Shown piece after piece: positions 1 through 12,456 of a stretch of DNA of 64,000 nt. The position numbers and the translations under genes were made by a program. The notes under the pieces are model-generated. The model ran no database searches and was not told the DNA's origin. It saw only the letters and a program-made list of their open reading frames with translations. The stretch spans positions 372,001 to 436,000 of the forward strand of contig NW_026251396.1 in NCBI RefSeq assembly GCF_025118155.1. Direction: 5' to 3'. The DNA is from Cokeromyces recurvatus. Its lineage: Eukaryota > Mucoromycota > Mucoromycetes > Mucorales > Mucoraceae. Each line of letters opens with the position of its first letter. Position 1 is the first letter of the stretch.

Positions 1-598
1 ATACACCGTCGTCGGACTTTGAAAAAATTTCCTTTTATGGTATTACCACTAGTAGTGATAACCTACAGCTTAAATATATTGGATTGTCCAGTCTATTAGG
101 AACGAAGTAGAGAACCAGCCAATAGAAGTAGAGTACAATCTACCGTTTAGAATTAATAGGCAAAATAAAAGAAGGTTTTAGCCGATAGTAAAGGATTCAA
201 ACGTGAGAAGAAAGAAGTCAAAATTATGCATAATTTGTGAAAATAGAAGACGTCGGCATAATTAGTTGACAACATGAGAAAATTAAGAAGACAACACTTA
301 CGCATCTTTATTATAATCGCGATTCTCCCTGTTGTCACATAAATTTTATTGTTGTAGCAAATTTAATATAAATATAGAGAAATTATTAATTTTGAATAAA
401 GATAACCATTAAATATTATAAAAGTTGATTATATTTTTTGTTATTTTTGCTTAATACTATCTGAAGTTTTACTCCTTCGTACCTCAAGAAGTCAAGAAAC
501 GACAAAGTCGGTATTTTTTTCACTAATAATATATTAGAGAGCCATTTCCATAGAAGAAAATCGCATTTTTCAAAGTCCGATGGTGGTATATGGGAAAG
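1..598. repeat. Possible small inverted-repeat element
   Basis: No convincing gene is seen here. The first ~30 bases and bases ~568-598 form an imperfect inverted repeat sharing the core cggactttgaaaaa. Short reading frames entering from both ends encode a similar PPSDFEK/PSSDFEK motif, so the two ends may be inverted copies of one former coding segment. The left edge is cut by the window. This is repeat-derived sequence by appearance only. Confidence 0.3.
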
Positions 599-920
599 GA
601 TCCACAAAAAGGTAAGGGATGTAGACACAGTCTTTTTCTTGATTGACTGCATTTTTATTTGTCACGGAGTTAAGCAAGGCTTTGGAAGCTACAACAGTCT
701 TTCTTTTGTCTTTAAATTATTTAGGTGTTGAACATTCTCTGGCAACTTCACCATAGCCATGGTCTTGAAGTTTAGAATTGTTAATTGCTATTAACCTGAG
801 ATCCATTTTCATTTTTACCCCTAACGAAAGTAAAGATCCAGGAATCGTATCACCCCTAAAAAAAAAGAGTTGTTGAATGAGAACATAGGTCACGTAAAAT
901 GCAACAAATTAGTATATATT

Positions 921-1640
921 GTTATGATTGTAGTAGCCTTTATAATTAAGTTAATAGAAATAAACCATCATTTATTACATAATAAAGAGGTTATTCAAAT
1001 AAAACTAATATATCGCGCTTCACAGCATAATATTCATTCTACTCTCAGTTTTGATAATAGTAATTGTTTGAATATTCGAGCATTAAAAATAATTATATAC
1101 ATTATATTATGTAATAATAATAATTCAATAGAATTATGACTGTTATATTCAATTACATAATTATTTATAAGTTATACATATTATATATGATAGCTATAAA
1201 GATGAGTTTTGTTATGTAATAATATCTTATAGGATAATAATAATAGTAGCATATAAATAATTGGTATTGCTATAGCTGACATATTCACTGTGAATTAATA
1301 TTGACGCGTCGCTTGCCCCAGAAATAATAATTTAATATTTTTAGTAACAGCGACAGCTCAGGCAGAAAAGAATAAAAATAGATCTTATTGTAGGCAGAAT
1401 TATTCGGAGAAAATATTTATGACTAATGCTTTATTATAGCAATAATTGCTTATCCAAATCATAGTTCTATTAATATCACTTATCTTGCAAAAACATATAA
1501 ATAACCTTTTACATTTTCACATAATTTTTCCTTGTACAATTTTTGTATTATTTTCTTAATAAAAAACTACACGAAGTTTTCACAGACTTGTCTTTTATCT
1601 TTTTCTCTTTCTTTAACTTTTTGTTTATCAAAACATATAT
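921..1640 (+). repeat. Long terminal repeat of inverted type, left copy A
   Basis: A ~700-bp AT-rich repeat beginning gttatgattgtagt. It matches, in inverted orientation and along most of its length, the sequence at about 5690-6338, and matches a second direct copy starting at 2921. Shared landmarks in order are a segment with aaataaaccatcattt, the cacagcataat segment, the gcagaattattcg segment, and the gtacaatttttgtattat / gttttcacagacttgtc end. This copy lies next to the broken minus-strand gene at 1640-2591. I could not identify a convincing target-site duplication. Confidence 0.65.
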
Positions 1641-2591
1641 TACCAATGGGGGATGACAGAGGGATTTTTGAAGGTCTTTTCAACCAATGGCCCGCAGAAC
1701 TTGACAACATAATCACATTCAGAGTGCGACTTGATAAGTGAGCTCTCAAAAAGGTAAGCTTGTTCTAGATGCTTTTTAATCCTATTTTCGTAATAAAATC
1801 AGTACATACTTGCAGTCAGCCAAATCATTTAGATACTTACAGAAACCTAAGGACTGAGACGGAAGTAGTAGTGTCTCTGTCTTTCTTTGCAATGTTTTTT
1901 AGTTGATTAAGAGATAATTGTATTCCCCTATTTGTTGTTTTATTGCTCTAAAAAAAGATGAGTTTATTGAACAAATAGTTACTTTCAAATGTTTACCTTG
2001 ATATGCTTCATTACGTGGTCAAGCTCTTTTTCGTCGAACTCAGGACCCTTAGAGGATTCAACAATAGTATTTCTTAAGTTTGGTGACTACAGCATGAGGG
2101 GCAAGCCAGGGATTGTAACTGATATGTCAAGTATATGATTTCTTGATAGCCTTCAAGTGTACGTGTTAGAATAAAAAGTATTCGTTAAAAAAGTTACGTT
2201 TTGTAGTATAGAGTCTTGTAATTCGTAGGCTTTGTTCGACTTATTGAATTAAACATAGACTTCACATCGTCGAACTGAGGAGGCGTTTCAGCGAGAGGAA
2301 TTAGTGTTTAATCCGTTAGTACTTATGTGCTTTGGTTTCTTTCCCGTTATCCTCTGCTTGCTCTTTAAAATACAGATGAGAAATTAGGTTGTCAGTTCAA
2401 AAAATTGTTAAAAGGTTTACCTTTAGTGCTTTTCTCTATTCGAAGTTTGCCAATTAGTTTTTTATAACGATAAAATTAATGATAAATAACTATACCTGTT
2501 CTGAAATTGCCTTCTCTTGAACCCCTGCATAAAGGAGCTCTCTGTCTTTCGCGTTCTTGATAAGTTGTTTATTCAACTTATTGGTGGACAT
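1640..2591 (-). pseudogene. Broken gene of a lineage-specific family, inside the repeat element
   Basis: On the minus strand an ATG at 2591 opens a short exon (MSTNKLNKQLIKNAKDRELL) followed by plausible donor gtatag. Further exon-like pieces follow: about 2180-2310 (contains PPQFDDVKSMFNSISRTKP), about 1983-2110 (ends KGPEFDEKELDHVMKHIK, donor gtaaac, with a frameshift before it), and about 1640-1750 (SHSECDYVVKFCGPLVEKTF, ending at a stop). The last piece has the same acidic-hydrophobic pattern as the exon ELIGTFLDPVLNPIF of the interrupted gene at 25781-29339, so I infer one family. Frames do not join without shifts, so it is probably non-functional. No biochemical function is known to me. 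Confidence 0.45.
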
Positions 2592-3315
2592 TTTTATTGA
2601 AGAGTGAAGAAAAAAGAATAATTCTAAGCGCTCTAAATACGCACTTCAAAATATTTTCAGTGACGTAATGATGAAATTTGGTGGTTTAATCAAATAGCAA
2701 ATCCCCTTGTAATGATATTTTAATAATTTCTAGTTTTTGATGACGTATGCTTTCACGAAAAGTCTGTTTTCAAATTAGAAGAAAAAGTTAATAACAATTC
2801 TGTTTCCCTTGTTATAAATTTCATCTAATACTCCAATATTAGATTGAACTTATGGCAAGAAAAGCGACATCAACGCCTCTTGTTGCAAGCAGTAGATCTA
2901 GTTTCTTTTGTTTGATATTGTTATGATTGTAGTCGTCCTTACAATTAAGTTAATAGAAATAAACCATCATTTCTTACATAATAAAGAGGTTATTCATATA
3001 AAACTTGTATATTGAACTTCACAGCATAATATTCATTCTACACTCAGTTTTAATAATAGTCATTGTTTGAGTATTCGAGCTTAGATAATAGTTATATTCA
3101 TTGTATCATGTAATAATAATAATTCAATAGGTTTATGACTGTTATATTGAATTATATGATTATTTATACAAGTCATAAATATTATATATACATCTATAAT
3201 ATTAGATATTGTTATGTAATAACATCTTAGAGGATGATAATAATAGTAGCTTATAAGTAATTGGTTTTGTTATAGCGAGAGTATCCATTATGAATAAATA
3301 TTAACGATTTGCTTA

Positions 3316-3368
3316 ACCCAGACCCTACACCCTTGACCCTAGACCCTTGACCCTAAACCCTAGAAATA
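3316..3368 (+). repeat. Short telomere-like CCCTNNA array
   Basis: Five or six imperfect 7-mers of the form CCCTAGA / CCCTTGA / CCCTAAA lie exactly at the point where the left repeat of element B is broken. The unit resembles a degenerate telomeric repeat read on the C-rich strand. It sits inside repeat DNA, not at a chromosome end. Confidence 0.5.
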
Positions 3369-4797
3369 TTGATTTATTATATTTTATATTTCTGGTTGTC
3401 ATGAGCTGACTTATAATGTCATGTTTCATGATTAAACATGCGGATCATAAATTCATTTAAGAAATTCTATCCTAACTCTCTCTTGATCCGCTCCATCTAA
3501 TAATATTAAAATCATTAACACTTCATTGTCAACAATATACCTAATTCGGTCGTAACTAATACTTTTCTGATTCACATCCTATCCTCAGACCTCTTTAACA
3601 ATTCTTATAAATACCCCATCAATTTGAATTCATAAATAAAATAATTGACTTTGGAACTATTGTTCGGTTTCGTTGACTCTTTTTGTCTTAATATTATTTT
3701 TTCTTCTAATATTTTTTATTTGATATTTTAAAAAGAAATATCACACTAGTAACAGTGCCAGCTCAGGGGAAATAAAGATAAAAATATATTTTATTGTATG
3801 CAGAATTATTCGCAAACAAAATTTGTGCTTAAAGGCTTTGTTATAGCAGTATTTACTTATCTAAATCACACTCCTATTAATATGACTTACCTTACAAAAA
3901 CATATTGTTGTGTATATAATGATGTATTACATAATATCTTATAATGCACAAATCAGAGTCATGAAGAACCGAATGATATTATAGTTATTAGTTATACACT
4001 TTATGCATACAATATTATTTGATTTCAGTTTATAAGACATTCTTGTGATGAGAAAAAATAATGTTATAATAAATACTAACTCTACAAAATAATGATAAGA
4101 AAAACATAGTGTCAGGAGTTATTAATAATAAAGATATATGAATTATAGATTATACCTATTAGTTATATATATATGCATTATTATTTAATATTGTCTAAAA
4201 TACTAATTTATAAATATAATCATATACTATCTATGAGAACTCTATTCTAATTGAATACACTATATAATATAATGAAATTCATTTAAGTAGTACATTGAGG
4301 AATGAATATAATATAAAGAAGCTGGTTAGAATATAAATCTGTATATCAAAAGTGTCTTTCCTATATCATTCACAAGTATGAAAAAACGAAATTTTATTAT
4401 TTTGTTTCAAGAAAAATAACCGGCTAGATCAAGCACCAATAATTTAATATTTATTAGAGTTAACTGAGATTAATTCTCAGTCAGGGCAAAGACTAGATCT
4501 CTAACACAATAATTTTAATTATTCTATGGGAAAATATTCTTTTTTCAAAATATCTGCACTCTGTTCCTGTTGCGAAGTAACCCGTTCTCCACAAGATATA
4601 AATAAGGATCCATTTTGCACTCATCTTTTAAAAAATTCAGTTTTTAATTTTTAATTTTCATTTTTTGATTGATAATAAAAGTTTAATACAAAGTTTTCAC
4701 AGATTTATTCTGTCTTATTCTTTTGTTATCTTTGTCTTATCAACACATATAAATAACACTCGTCATTTTTCCATATTATTTTCTTCTTGTACAATTT

Positions 4798-5673
4798 TTG
4801 CATTATTTTATCTTCAATAAACTATACAAAGTTTTCACAGACTTGTCTTTCTTTTTTTCTCTTTCCTTATCTTTGTACTCAAAACAGAGACAACATGAAG
4901 ATCAAATCAAGGAAAGAATAGAGAAGAGGCTAAGAATAGAACAATATCAAACATTGGAGTCCCATCTTGAACAGGAAGCTAGTACTTCCTATAAAAGTAA
5001 ACCTTATGTTGTGCCAGAGGACCCAATTATAAGCCCTGTTGAACTCTCCTCAAATTCCATTTCCATTAAGAGTTCTATATTCAAAGAAGGGCAACGCTTA
5101 CATGATCTATATGTTCAAGGCGTTAAGCTGAATCCAAAAGAAAGAAATTGCATGGCAGCTGGACTTTCTGGTATCCTTGATTTGACCAACGACGATATTT
5201 TTAGTCAAGCATCTTTGTTCACAAAAGATAGTTGGAATAGAATAAAAAGGCATTTCTTCAAAAAATACCAAGTCAAGACATCACCCGCGGAATCTTGGGT
5301 TAAAGAAAAATGGGAATATATATGCGCCAAAAGCGTAGAAAAGGGAAGTGTAACTTTTGGAAGAAGATATCTGGATAGATTATGTGGCTCAAATAAGGTG
5401 CTTGCTGCTGAGTACAATACTTATAAATTCCTTGATACAATTCTGGACAGCATGCAAAATTCTCAGCACATCCTCAACCCTGCCTATCCCAAAAATATTC
5501 CAGAAGGGGACTTTACCTATAGTATCTGGTTGCCTCTTTTCAAGCGACTCTTTGAAATCGACTCACATATCATTCTGTTGAAACCTAGTGAAACAGCACC
5601 CGATGATTCAATTTGTGAAAAAGCATACATCTATGAAGAATACAACAAGTATTATAGAACATGTTTTGATTAG
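4798..5673 (+). CDS. Truncated member of a lineage-specific family, within long-TIR element
   Basis: An open frame of 291 codons. The first ~30 codons are translated repeat sequence, so the genuine coding part probably starts after the acceptor tactcaaaacag near 4889 (frame RQHEDQIKERIEKRLRIEQY). Visible features are an N-terminal charged helix, then a segment with NPKERNCMAAGLSGILDLTN, and near the C-terminus EGDFTYSIWLPLFKRLFEID. The last matches the pattern in the interrupted gene at 25781-29339. The frame ends at 5673, just before the right inverted repeat, so the rest of the family protein is missing. Function is unknown. It may be a captured gene fragment. Confidence 0.5.
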   Translation: MHYFIFNKLYKVFTDLSFFFSLSLSLYSKQRQHEDQIKERIEKRLRIEQYQTLESHLEQEASTSYKSKPYVVPEDPIISPVELSSNSISIKSSIFKEGQRLHDLYVQGVKLNPKERNCMAAGLSGILDLTNDDIFSQASLFTKDSWNRIKRHFFKKYQVKTSPAESWVKEKWEYICAKSVEKGSVTFGRRYLDRLCGSNKVLAAEYNTYKFLDTILDSMQNSQHILNPAYPKNIPEGDFTYSIWLPLFKRLFEIDSHIILLKPSETAPDDSICEKAYIYEEYNKYYRTCFD

Positions 5674-5689
5674 CAAGAAGATAGAGAAA

Positions 5690-6338
5690 GAGAAATGAAC
5701 AGAAGACAAATCTGTGAAAACTTTGTATAGTTTATTAAAGATAATACAAAAATTGTACAACGGAAAATTGTATGGAAAAATCGAGGGCTATTTATATGTT
5801 TTTAAAAGGTAAGTATTATCAATGGAAATATGATTCAGATAAGCAAGTTTTACAGAAGACAGTGTCTCCAAATAATTCTGCGATCAATAAGATATATCTT
5901 TATTCTTTTTTCTCCTTGAGTTATCGCTGTTCCTAGAAACCTAACGAATCATTATTATTGGACTGCGACACATCAATATTAATTCTCAGTGAATATGTCT
6001 AGCTGCAACAATACCGATTATTTATGAGTTACTATCATTATCATTGTATAAGATTTCATTACTTAACAATATTCAATATTATCAATGTATATCTGATATG
6101 TATCACTCAAGAACAATTATGTAATTGAATACACCAGTCACAATCCTGTTTGAATTATGTATATAATTATTATTATTGCTCAAACATTCTAACAATGACT
6201 ATTATTGAAACTGAGTGTAGAATGAACATTATGCTGTGAAGTTCAATATACTAGTTTTATGTGAATAACCTCTTTATTATGTAATAAATGATGGTTTATT
6301 TCTATTAACTTGGTTATAAGGACGACTACAATCATAAC
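5690..6338 (-). repeat. Right inverted terminal repeat of element B
   Basis: The reverse complement follows the left repeats from gttatgattgtagtcgtcc down to cacagatttgtcttct, including a shared gtacaatttttgtattat segment and aaacatataaata. It flanks the truncated gene on its 3' side. Confidence 0.65.
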
Positions 6339-6689
6339 ATTTACTATTAAAGTTTGTCGGCCTTGTAGGCTCACTTGCAAAAACTAAAAGTAAAATAAAT
6401 TGAACTCTGATTGACAATGGATGGGCCATATATTTATGAATAACTAGAGGCTTTTTTTTTTCCAAATAGGCGTGACTGACAACGATTTTTGCACATGAGA
6501 TCATAGCTACTTGTATATCTTTGTGATGCCTGATGTATACGAGTTACACATCTAGGAGCGCACTTTGAAATCCAATAAAAAGGATTTTAAGCCAGTTATC
6601 TGTTGTAATTACACCAAACGGAAAAATTATCCGCACATTTTTTCAAAAAAAAAAAAATGGCGTACTTACAAAAAAATAAATCACACAGC

Positions 6690-6731
<42 letters not shown>

Positions 6732-6789
6732 TAGCACATTTATAAAAACAAATAGCACTACTTAGGCATACGTAAAATGCGCAAATCTA
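6339..6789. other. Non-coding, A-rich tract
   Basis: No gene is seen. The main feature is an A homopolymer of about 37 bases at 6691-6728 just upstream (on the minus strand, downstream) of the dead transposase. Lysine-rich frames here are artefacts of that tract. Confidence 0.5.
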
Positions 6790-7180
6790 TTAGATAGGTT
6801 TACGATCAAGACAATCTTCAAACTTGGATGCTGAATAATTACAAACTCCTTGAAGATCACTATATAATACTCTATTGCAAGCGTCTGCAATTCTTAAAGT
6901 CAATGTCTCTTCCAAAAGTTGCTCTCTATTAAGTTTGCTTTTACAAACCGACCAAAATTGCTTGATGGAGTTAAATTCAGGCGAATAAGGGGGGTAGATA
7001 TACGCACTTATAGTCTCGGCTCTCAATAAGGTTTTGAATGTCTTGATGTTTATGAATAGGAGCATTGTCCCATAATCAGATGATGACCTTTGAATTCCTC
7101 ATAACGGTCCATTACATCCAAAACATTACTGATAAAATTGAAGTAATGCCCAGTAACTGTACCACTGTTACTACTCACTT
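6790..7180 (-). pseudogene. Tc1/mariner transposase remnant (C-terminal half)
   Basis: The minus strand encodes the end of a DDE-type transposase: a GHYFNFISNVLDVMDRYEEF stretch, then the second catalytic block DNAPIH, then PPYSPEFNSIKQFWSV. Reading through needs at least two frameshifts: one extra base at about 7067 within the atgggacaatgctcc stretch, and one in the C-run at about 6991. In the block usually ending with the third acidic residue (SPELNP-[DE]-QFW) this copy has lysine (NSIKQFW), so the catalytic triad is also destroyed. It is related to but distinct from the element at 26684-28296. Confidence 0.8.
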
Positions 7181-8079
7181 TTGAAGTGGATTCTCTTACT
7201 GCTTTTCTCTCTCTCCTTTTTTTTTTATCTTGTATGTTGTATCATTATAATAAAGAATGCTTAACTTCCAATTGCATTAACTGTTAATCATAAATAATAC
7301 TTTTGTATTTAACTATTTGACCTTATTAGTTAGTAGATAACAACAAGAATTCACATACTGAGAAGCTATGCGTCATTGGAATTTGGTGCTCCAATAACCT
7401 CCAGTATTGTTTAAATTGAGCTAATCATTCTGAATTTCATTGGAATAAATACCTTTTCCTTGGATAAAGTTTGCTGGCACAAACAATTATGTTGATTATA
7501 GCTTTCTAAGAGTTCTACCTAAACTATTACTTATTGTTTAACATAAACTATATATATGTATATGTATATATATCTTGTCAAATAAGGAGGAATAAGATTA
7601 ACTTGATGCTATGATTCCTTCTTAGAGGAAAAAGACTGCTTCACCTTTTTATCGTTATAATCTATTTCGCTCGACGCCCTTTCCTAAACATACTTTTATC
7701 ATTTTTACTCACTTCAGAAGTATGATCTCGGTCTAATTAGCTCTCAAGATTATTAATTAATTTTAGAATTAAGTTTTTATATACAAAGCAAATGTTAAAG
7801 AAACTTATTAATGATCTGAATCTCCAGATCTTTATTTGAACAGCTACAGTAAATATCGAGAAACTAACCAACAGACTTTTTTTTTTATTTCTTTTCTCTT
7901 TAATAATAATAATAAGGAACTGATGCTATGTCCCATAATAATTGTATCTTAGTGTGTAGTTTTAGTTATGAATATTATGAACTTTGAGAACTAGCCTTGT
8001 TGTGTGTGTGTGCGTTTTTTTTACCAGATTATTTTAAATTAAAAATGTTTATCTGAAAGAAAAGAAAATATGAAGGTCA

Positions 8080-8116
<37 letters not shown>

Positions 8117-8221
8117 TAAAGAAAAAGAAAAAAATATGTATTACATTCTTTTCTTTTATTTACATAAATATACAAATATATATATTTATATATATTCATA
8201 TATAACACATTCTACTTTAAA
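7181..8221. other. Intergenic, no gene seen
   Basis: AT-rich spacer between the dead transposase and the chromodomain gene. It holds a TG microsatellite near 8000 and an A tract of ~35 bases at 8080-8114. The region just before 8222 must contain the promoter of the chromodomain gene, but I cannot point to a specific element. Confidence 0.5.
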
Positions 8222-11200
8222 ATGTCGACATTAGATAGCATGGAAGATGACGATGATACCTTTTATTATGAAGTAGAAAAGATTGTTGATATGCGCATTT
8301 CCGAAACAGGTGTTCATATGTTCTTGATTAAATGGAAGAATTACGATGACGCGTGGTAAAAAAAATAAAATAAAAAAACTATGTTTGTTCTTTTGATATA
8401 CAAAATAGATGAGGCTAAATCTCTGATTAATAGAGTAATATATATAAATCATCACTTGAAGAATATTACATCACTTATATTTGCCCCTCCTTTTTTTGTT
8501 TTTTTTTTGTTGTTGTTATTGTTGTTAATTTTTCTTTAGATTTAATACTTGGGAACCAGAACATAATCTCAATTGTCCAACTATTTTAGAAGAATTTTTA
8601 AAAGGCTATCAAAAGAAGAAAACATCAAAAACAAAAAGGAAAAAGAATAGTATAATTAAGGGGAAAAAGAAACAACACTCATTACCAGAAGTAGAGGCAG
8701 ATTTGCAAAAAATCGTTGCCAATACAAAAAAAGAAACGGCCATAGAGAAAGTAGAGAATAAAGAAGAAAAAGAGAAAGACGAAAAAGAGAAAGAAGAAAA
8801 GAATAAAAAGGAAAAAGATAAAAAGGAAAAAGATAAAGATGAAAAGGATAAAGTCGAAAAGGATAAAGTCGAAAAGGATAAAAACGAAAAAGATGTAGAA
8901 AAGGACAAAGATAAACTAAATGAGAATATAAACGACACAGGGAAAGGCAAAGAAAAAGAGCTAAAGAGGAAGAAAAGCAACGATGATAATGATGACTTAT
9001 TAGAGAAAAAACGAAAAGCATCAACAGAAGAAGTAACCGAACAAAATAAAAGAAAGAATGTAGATAATCCACCGCCCAAGATTACATTCACTATTCCATC
9101 AAAGGTAGACCTAAAAGGAAGGAAACAAACAAAAAAGAGGATGAAACGATACTGATTGCTTTTTTTTTTTTGGTAGACAAAAAATACATCATTTAATACT
9201 AACACCAGCATTAAACTTACTCCAAAGCCCCCATCATGTAAGATAATATAAATTGAAATATAAATACCTCTTTTAACATCTTTATTTTAGCAAATGTTGA
9301 TTTAACATCTATATTAAAGATGGTTGGAAAGCATTCTACATCATCAAATACACCTTCTTCACCTAACTTATCCTTATCTAAATACCCGCCAATTGCACCT
9401 AAAAACATAAGCTATCGTGCACCTTTAAACTTATTTTCAGCAATACCTTCAAATCATAATAATTTAGAATCTAATCATGAACAAAAATCAAGCTTAATAC
9501 AATACAATAATTTGCCATCTCATTATACGACTACTTCTACTCCAGTAAAACGAATATTACCTAATAATCGAGATCCTAGATTAGATCCACGTATTACAAC
9601 AACAGTCGAAAGTCCAAAAAGAGTAAACTTCCAAAGCACACCTTTTCTATTTCAAGGAGTTATTTCAAAAGGGGGGAAGTATATATCATCTATCACTTTA
9701 GAAGGAAAGCAGCATTGTTATCATAAAGAACAAATACAGTAAGTTATTGATATGAAAATAAAAAGGAGAGAGGGAGAGGGAGTGTGTGTGAGAGTGAGAG
9801 TGAGTGAGTGAGTGAGTGAGAATGAGAGTAAGAGTGAGAGAAAAAAAAACCCATTGTTAACAAGTTTTATAGAGAACTGATTTCTACTTCAGGGAAAAAT
9901 AAAGAAATTAGAAATGAAATTTGTATATCTTCCTTTTTACCTTTAAAGAGGTTAAATGATTTTATTGGTAATAGAGAACTAAGCTTTATGGCTATTTCAG
10001 CAAAAGATCAAATTGTAGAAATTAGCAAATTAAAGAGTTTTATGCAAGTGAATGAAATTGTAATCAAAGTATATTGAATAGATTTAATTATTGTATATTA
10101 ACATTTTTTTTTCTTTAGGTTGGAGTTGTTTCCCATGCTAATAAGCCTACAGAAGCACTTGTTATTTTACCTACGTCTGAATTAAAAAAGTTGACAAATT
10201 TAACAGCAGAAACAGACTTGGAGGTGAAATCTTATAATCAAATATGCGCTATCTATTTAGATAATTTATCAAAAAGACCTAAAATAATGGATGAAATGGA
10301 ATATGAGAATGAAGATGAATTAGAGTCATCTCAATTATTTTTATGGAATAGAGTGGCATCCTATCTAAGATTTCCTACTCGTGTAAGTAAAGGAAGATAC
10401 CATGTAAATAACCTGTTTTCTTTTTCTTTTTTTGTTAATACTATTATCTTAAAGTTAAAGGCATTAAGACCATTATCACAATTCCTTGTATATGGTCAAT
10501 CTGAATCCTCACTCATGTTAAGAAGAGCTTTAGTGAATGAAAAGAATCAAAGTTCAATACAAACTAATCCTACAAATAAGCAATATGTTATGATGGTAAA
10601 TATATATAAATATATATAGTGGATACATGGATGGATATCTGTATATTTATATCTATTTTTCTAGTTTGATAGATACAATGGAATGCTTTTTAATAGAAGC
10701 ATGTTGAAGCATAAAAAGGAACCTACAACACAAATATGGGAATTTGGTGTCCATGATTTATCTAGTGATGAAATAGCTTCTGCTTGCGAAGTGTTTCCTA
10801 ATAATACAGGAGGTTTCATTACAACTGATATAGAGAATATTGTAAATAATCCAGACATCATTAATACCATTTCCAGACAAATTAAAAAGGTAAGTTCTTC
10901 TCCTTTAATGTAAATTTTACTTTTACTTACCGAAATACATTCATAGTTTAATGAATATTCAATTGCTTATGGAGAATGGAAGTTTATTTTACCAAATAAT
11001 TTTATTTATCATTTAGATCAAGCTATCCGAAATAAGAAATTGACAGAAAAGTAAGTTGTATTCTTTAAAAGAGGCTTTTATATCTTAATTCTTACTTTTT
11101 TTGATAAATAAAAGAATGCAAACAGCGATTATTGAAGTGACTGTAGCCCTAACTAAAAATACAATTCAAATCATGAAATTATGGCCCGAGGAACAAGAAG

Positions 11201-11367
11201 ACATGAGCTTTATTCATTTTATGGAAGGTATCCTTCAGAGCTATTATAAGAATTATCAGCATTTTGTCTATGTAGATGATATTTTATCTGTTTCTGAAGA
11301 TAAAAGAAAGCATCATTTATCTATTGATTTTGTACAAAGTGACCAAATTTACAATATTTATAAATAA
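8222..11367 (+). CDS. Chromodomain protein of Chp1-like architecture
   Basis: I read ten exons: 8222-8352, 8540-9104, 9177-9237, 9291-9738, 9873-10068, 10119-10382, 10461-10595, 10665-10889, 10947-11050 and 11115-11367. They sum to 2382 nt, a clean 793-residue frame. Residues ~12-65 are a chromodomain (YYEVEKIVDMRI, FLIKWKNYDDAFNTWEPEHN; exon 1 must use donor gtggta at 8353, because the gtaaaa three bases later would make a stop). A Lys/Glu-rich coiled linker follows. Residues ~370-560 look like a SPOC-type beta-barrel (FQGVISKGGKYISSITLEGK onward). A C-terminal alpha/beta region follows. Fission-yeast Chp1, the chromatin reader of the RITS complex, has chromodomain, SPOC and PIN domains in this order and a similar size. 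The chromodomain is certain; the Chp1 link is inference. Confidence 0.8.
8703..9104 (+). repeat. Lys/Glu-rich low-complexity coding segment
   Basis: Part of the chromodomain gene's second exon. It consists of repeated K-D-K and E-K-D units, such as DKVEKDKVEKDKNEKD, likely a highly charged flexible or helical linker. A serine/phenylalanine-rich frame on the opposite strand is only its shadow. Confidence 0.7.
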
Positions 11368-11598
11368 ATTTGCGCATAATAATTTCCATTGCTAGCCGTC
11401 CTATTTTAATTTTAAACGCAGCCATCGCTATTTTAGACATGAACGAGAAAAAAAAAAAGAGAGAGAGAGAGAAAGAGAGAGAAATAGGTGCGTATTTAGC
11501 ACGCGTAGAAATCCTCTTTTATTTTATTTTATATTTTATCTTATTTCATTTTATTTTATTTCATTTTATTTTTTTTTATTTTTTACTTGATATAGAAA

Positions 11599-12456
<858 letters not shown>

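Larger units (their letters stand above)
2921..6338 (+). mobile_element. Long-TIR element B, carrying a truncated family gene and internal insertions
   Basis: A second left repeat starts at 2921 with the same gttatgattg as copy A, and the right inverted repeat ends at 6338 (caatcataac). At several variable positions the 2921 copy is closer to the right repeat than copy A is (for example tagtcgtcctta and ttgaacttcacagc), so I pair these two. The left repeat is interrupted twice: about 3322-3745, and about 3905-4740, where aaaacata breaks off and the repeat resumes at caacacatataaataac. The interior holds the reading frame at 4889-5673. No transposase was recognised, so it would be non-autonomous. 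The gene-carrying layout with long TIRs resembles Pack-MULE-type elements, but that class assignment is a guess. Confidence 0.5.

Noticed and set aside
3316..3368. True chromosome end (telomere)
   Set aside because: Array is short, degenerate and flanked on both sides by repeat DNA and genes.
921..6338. LTR retrotransposon
   Set aside because: The outer repeats pair in inverted orientation and no gag, protease, RT or integrase motifs were seen.
8609..9211. 200-codon Ser/Phe-rich minus-strand frame
   Set aside because: Antisense of the Lys/Glu-rich linker of the chromodomain protein.
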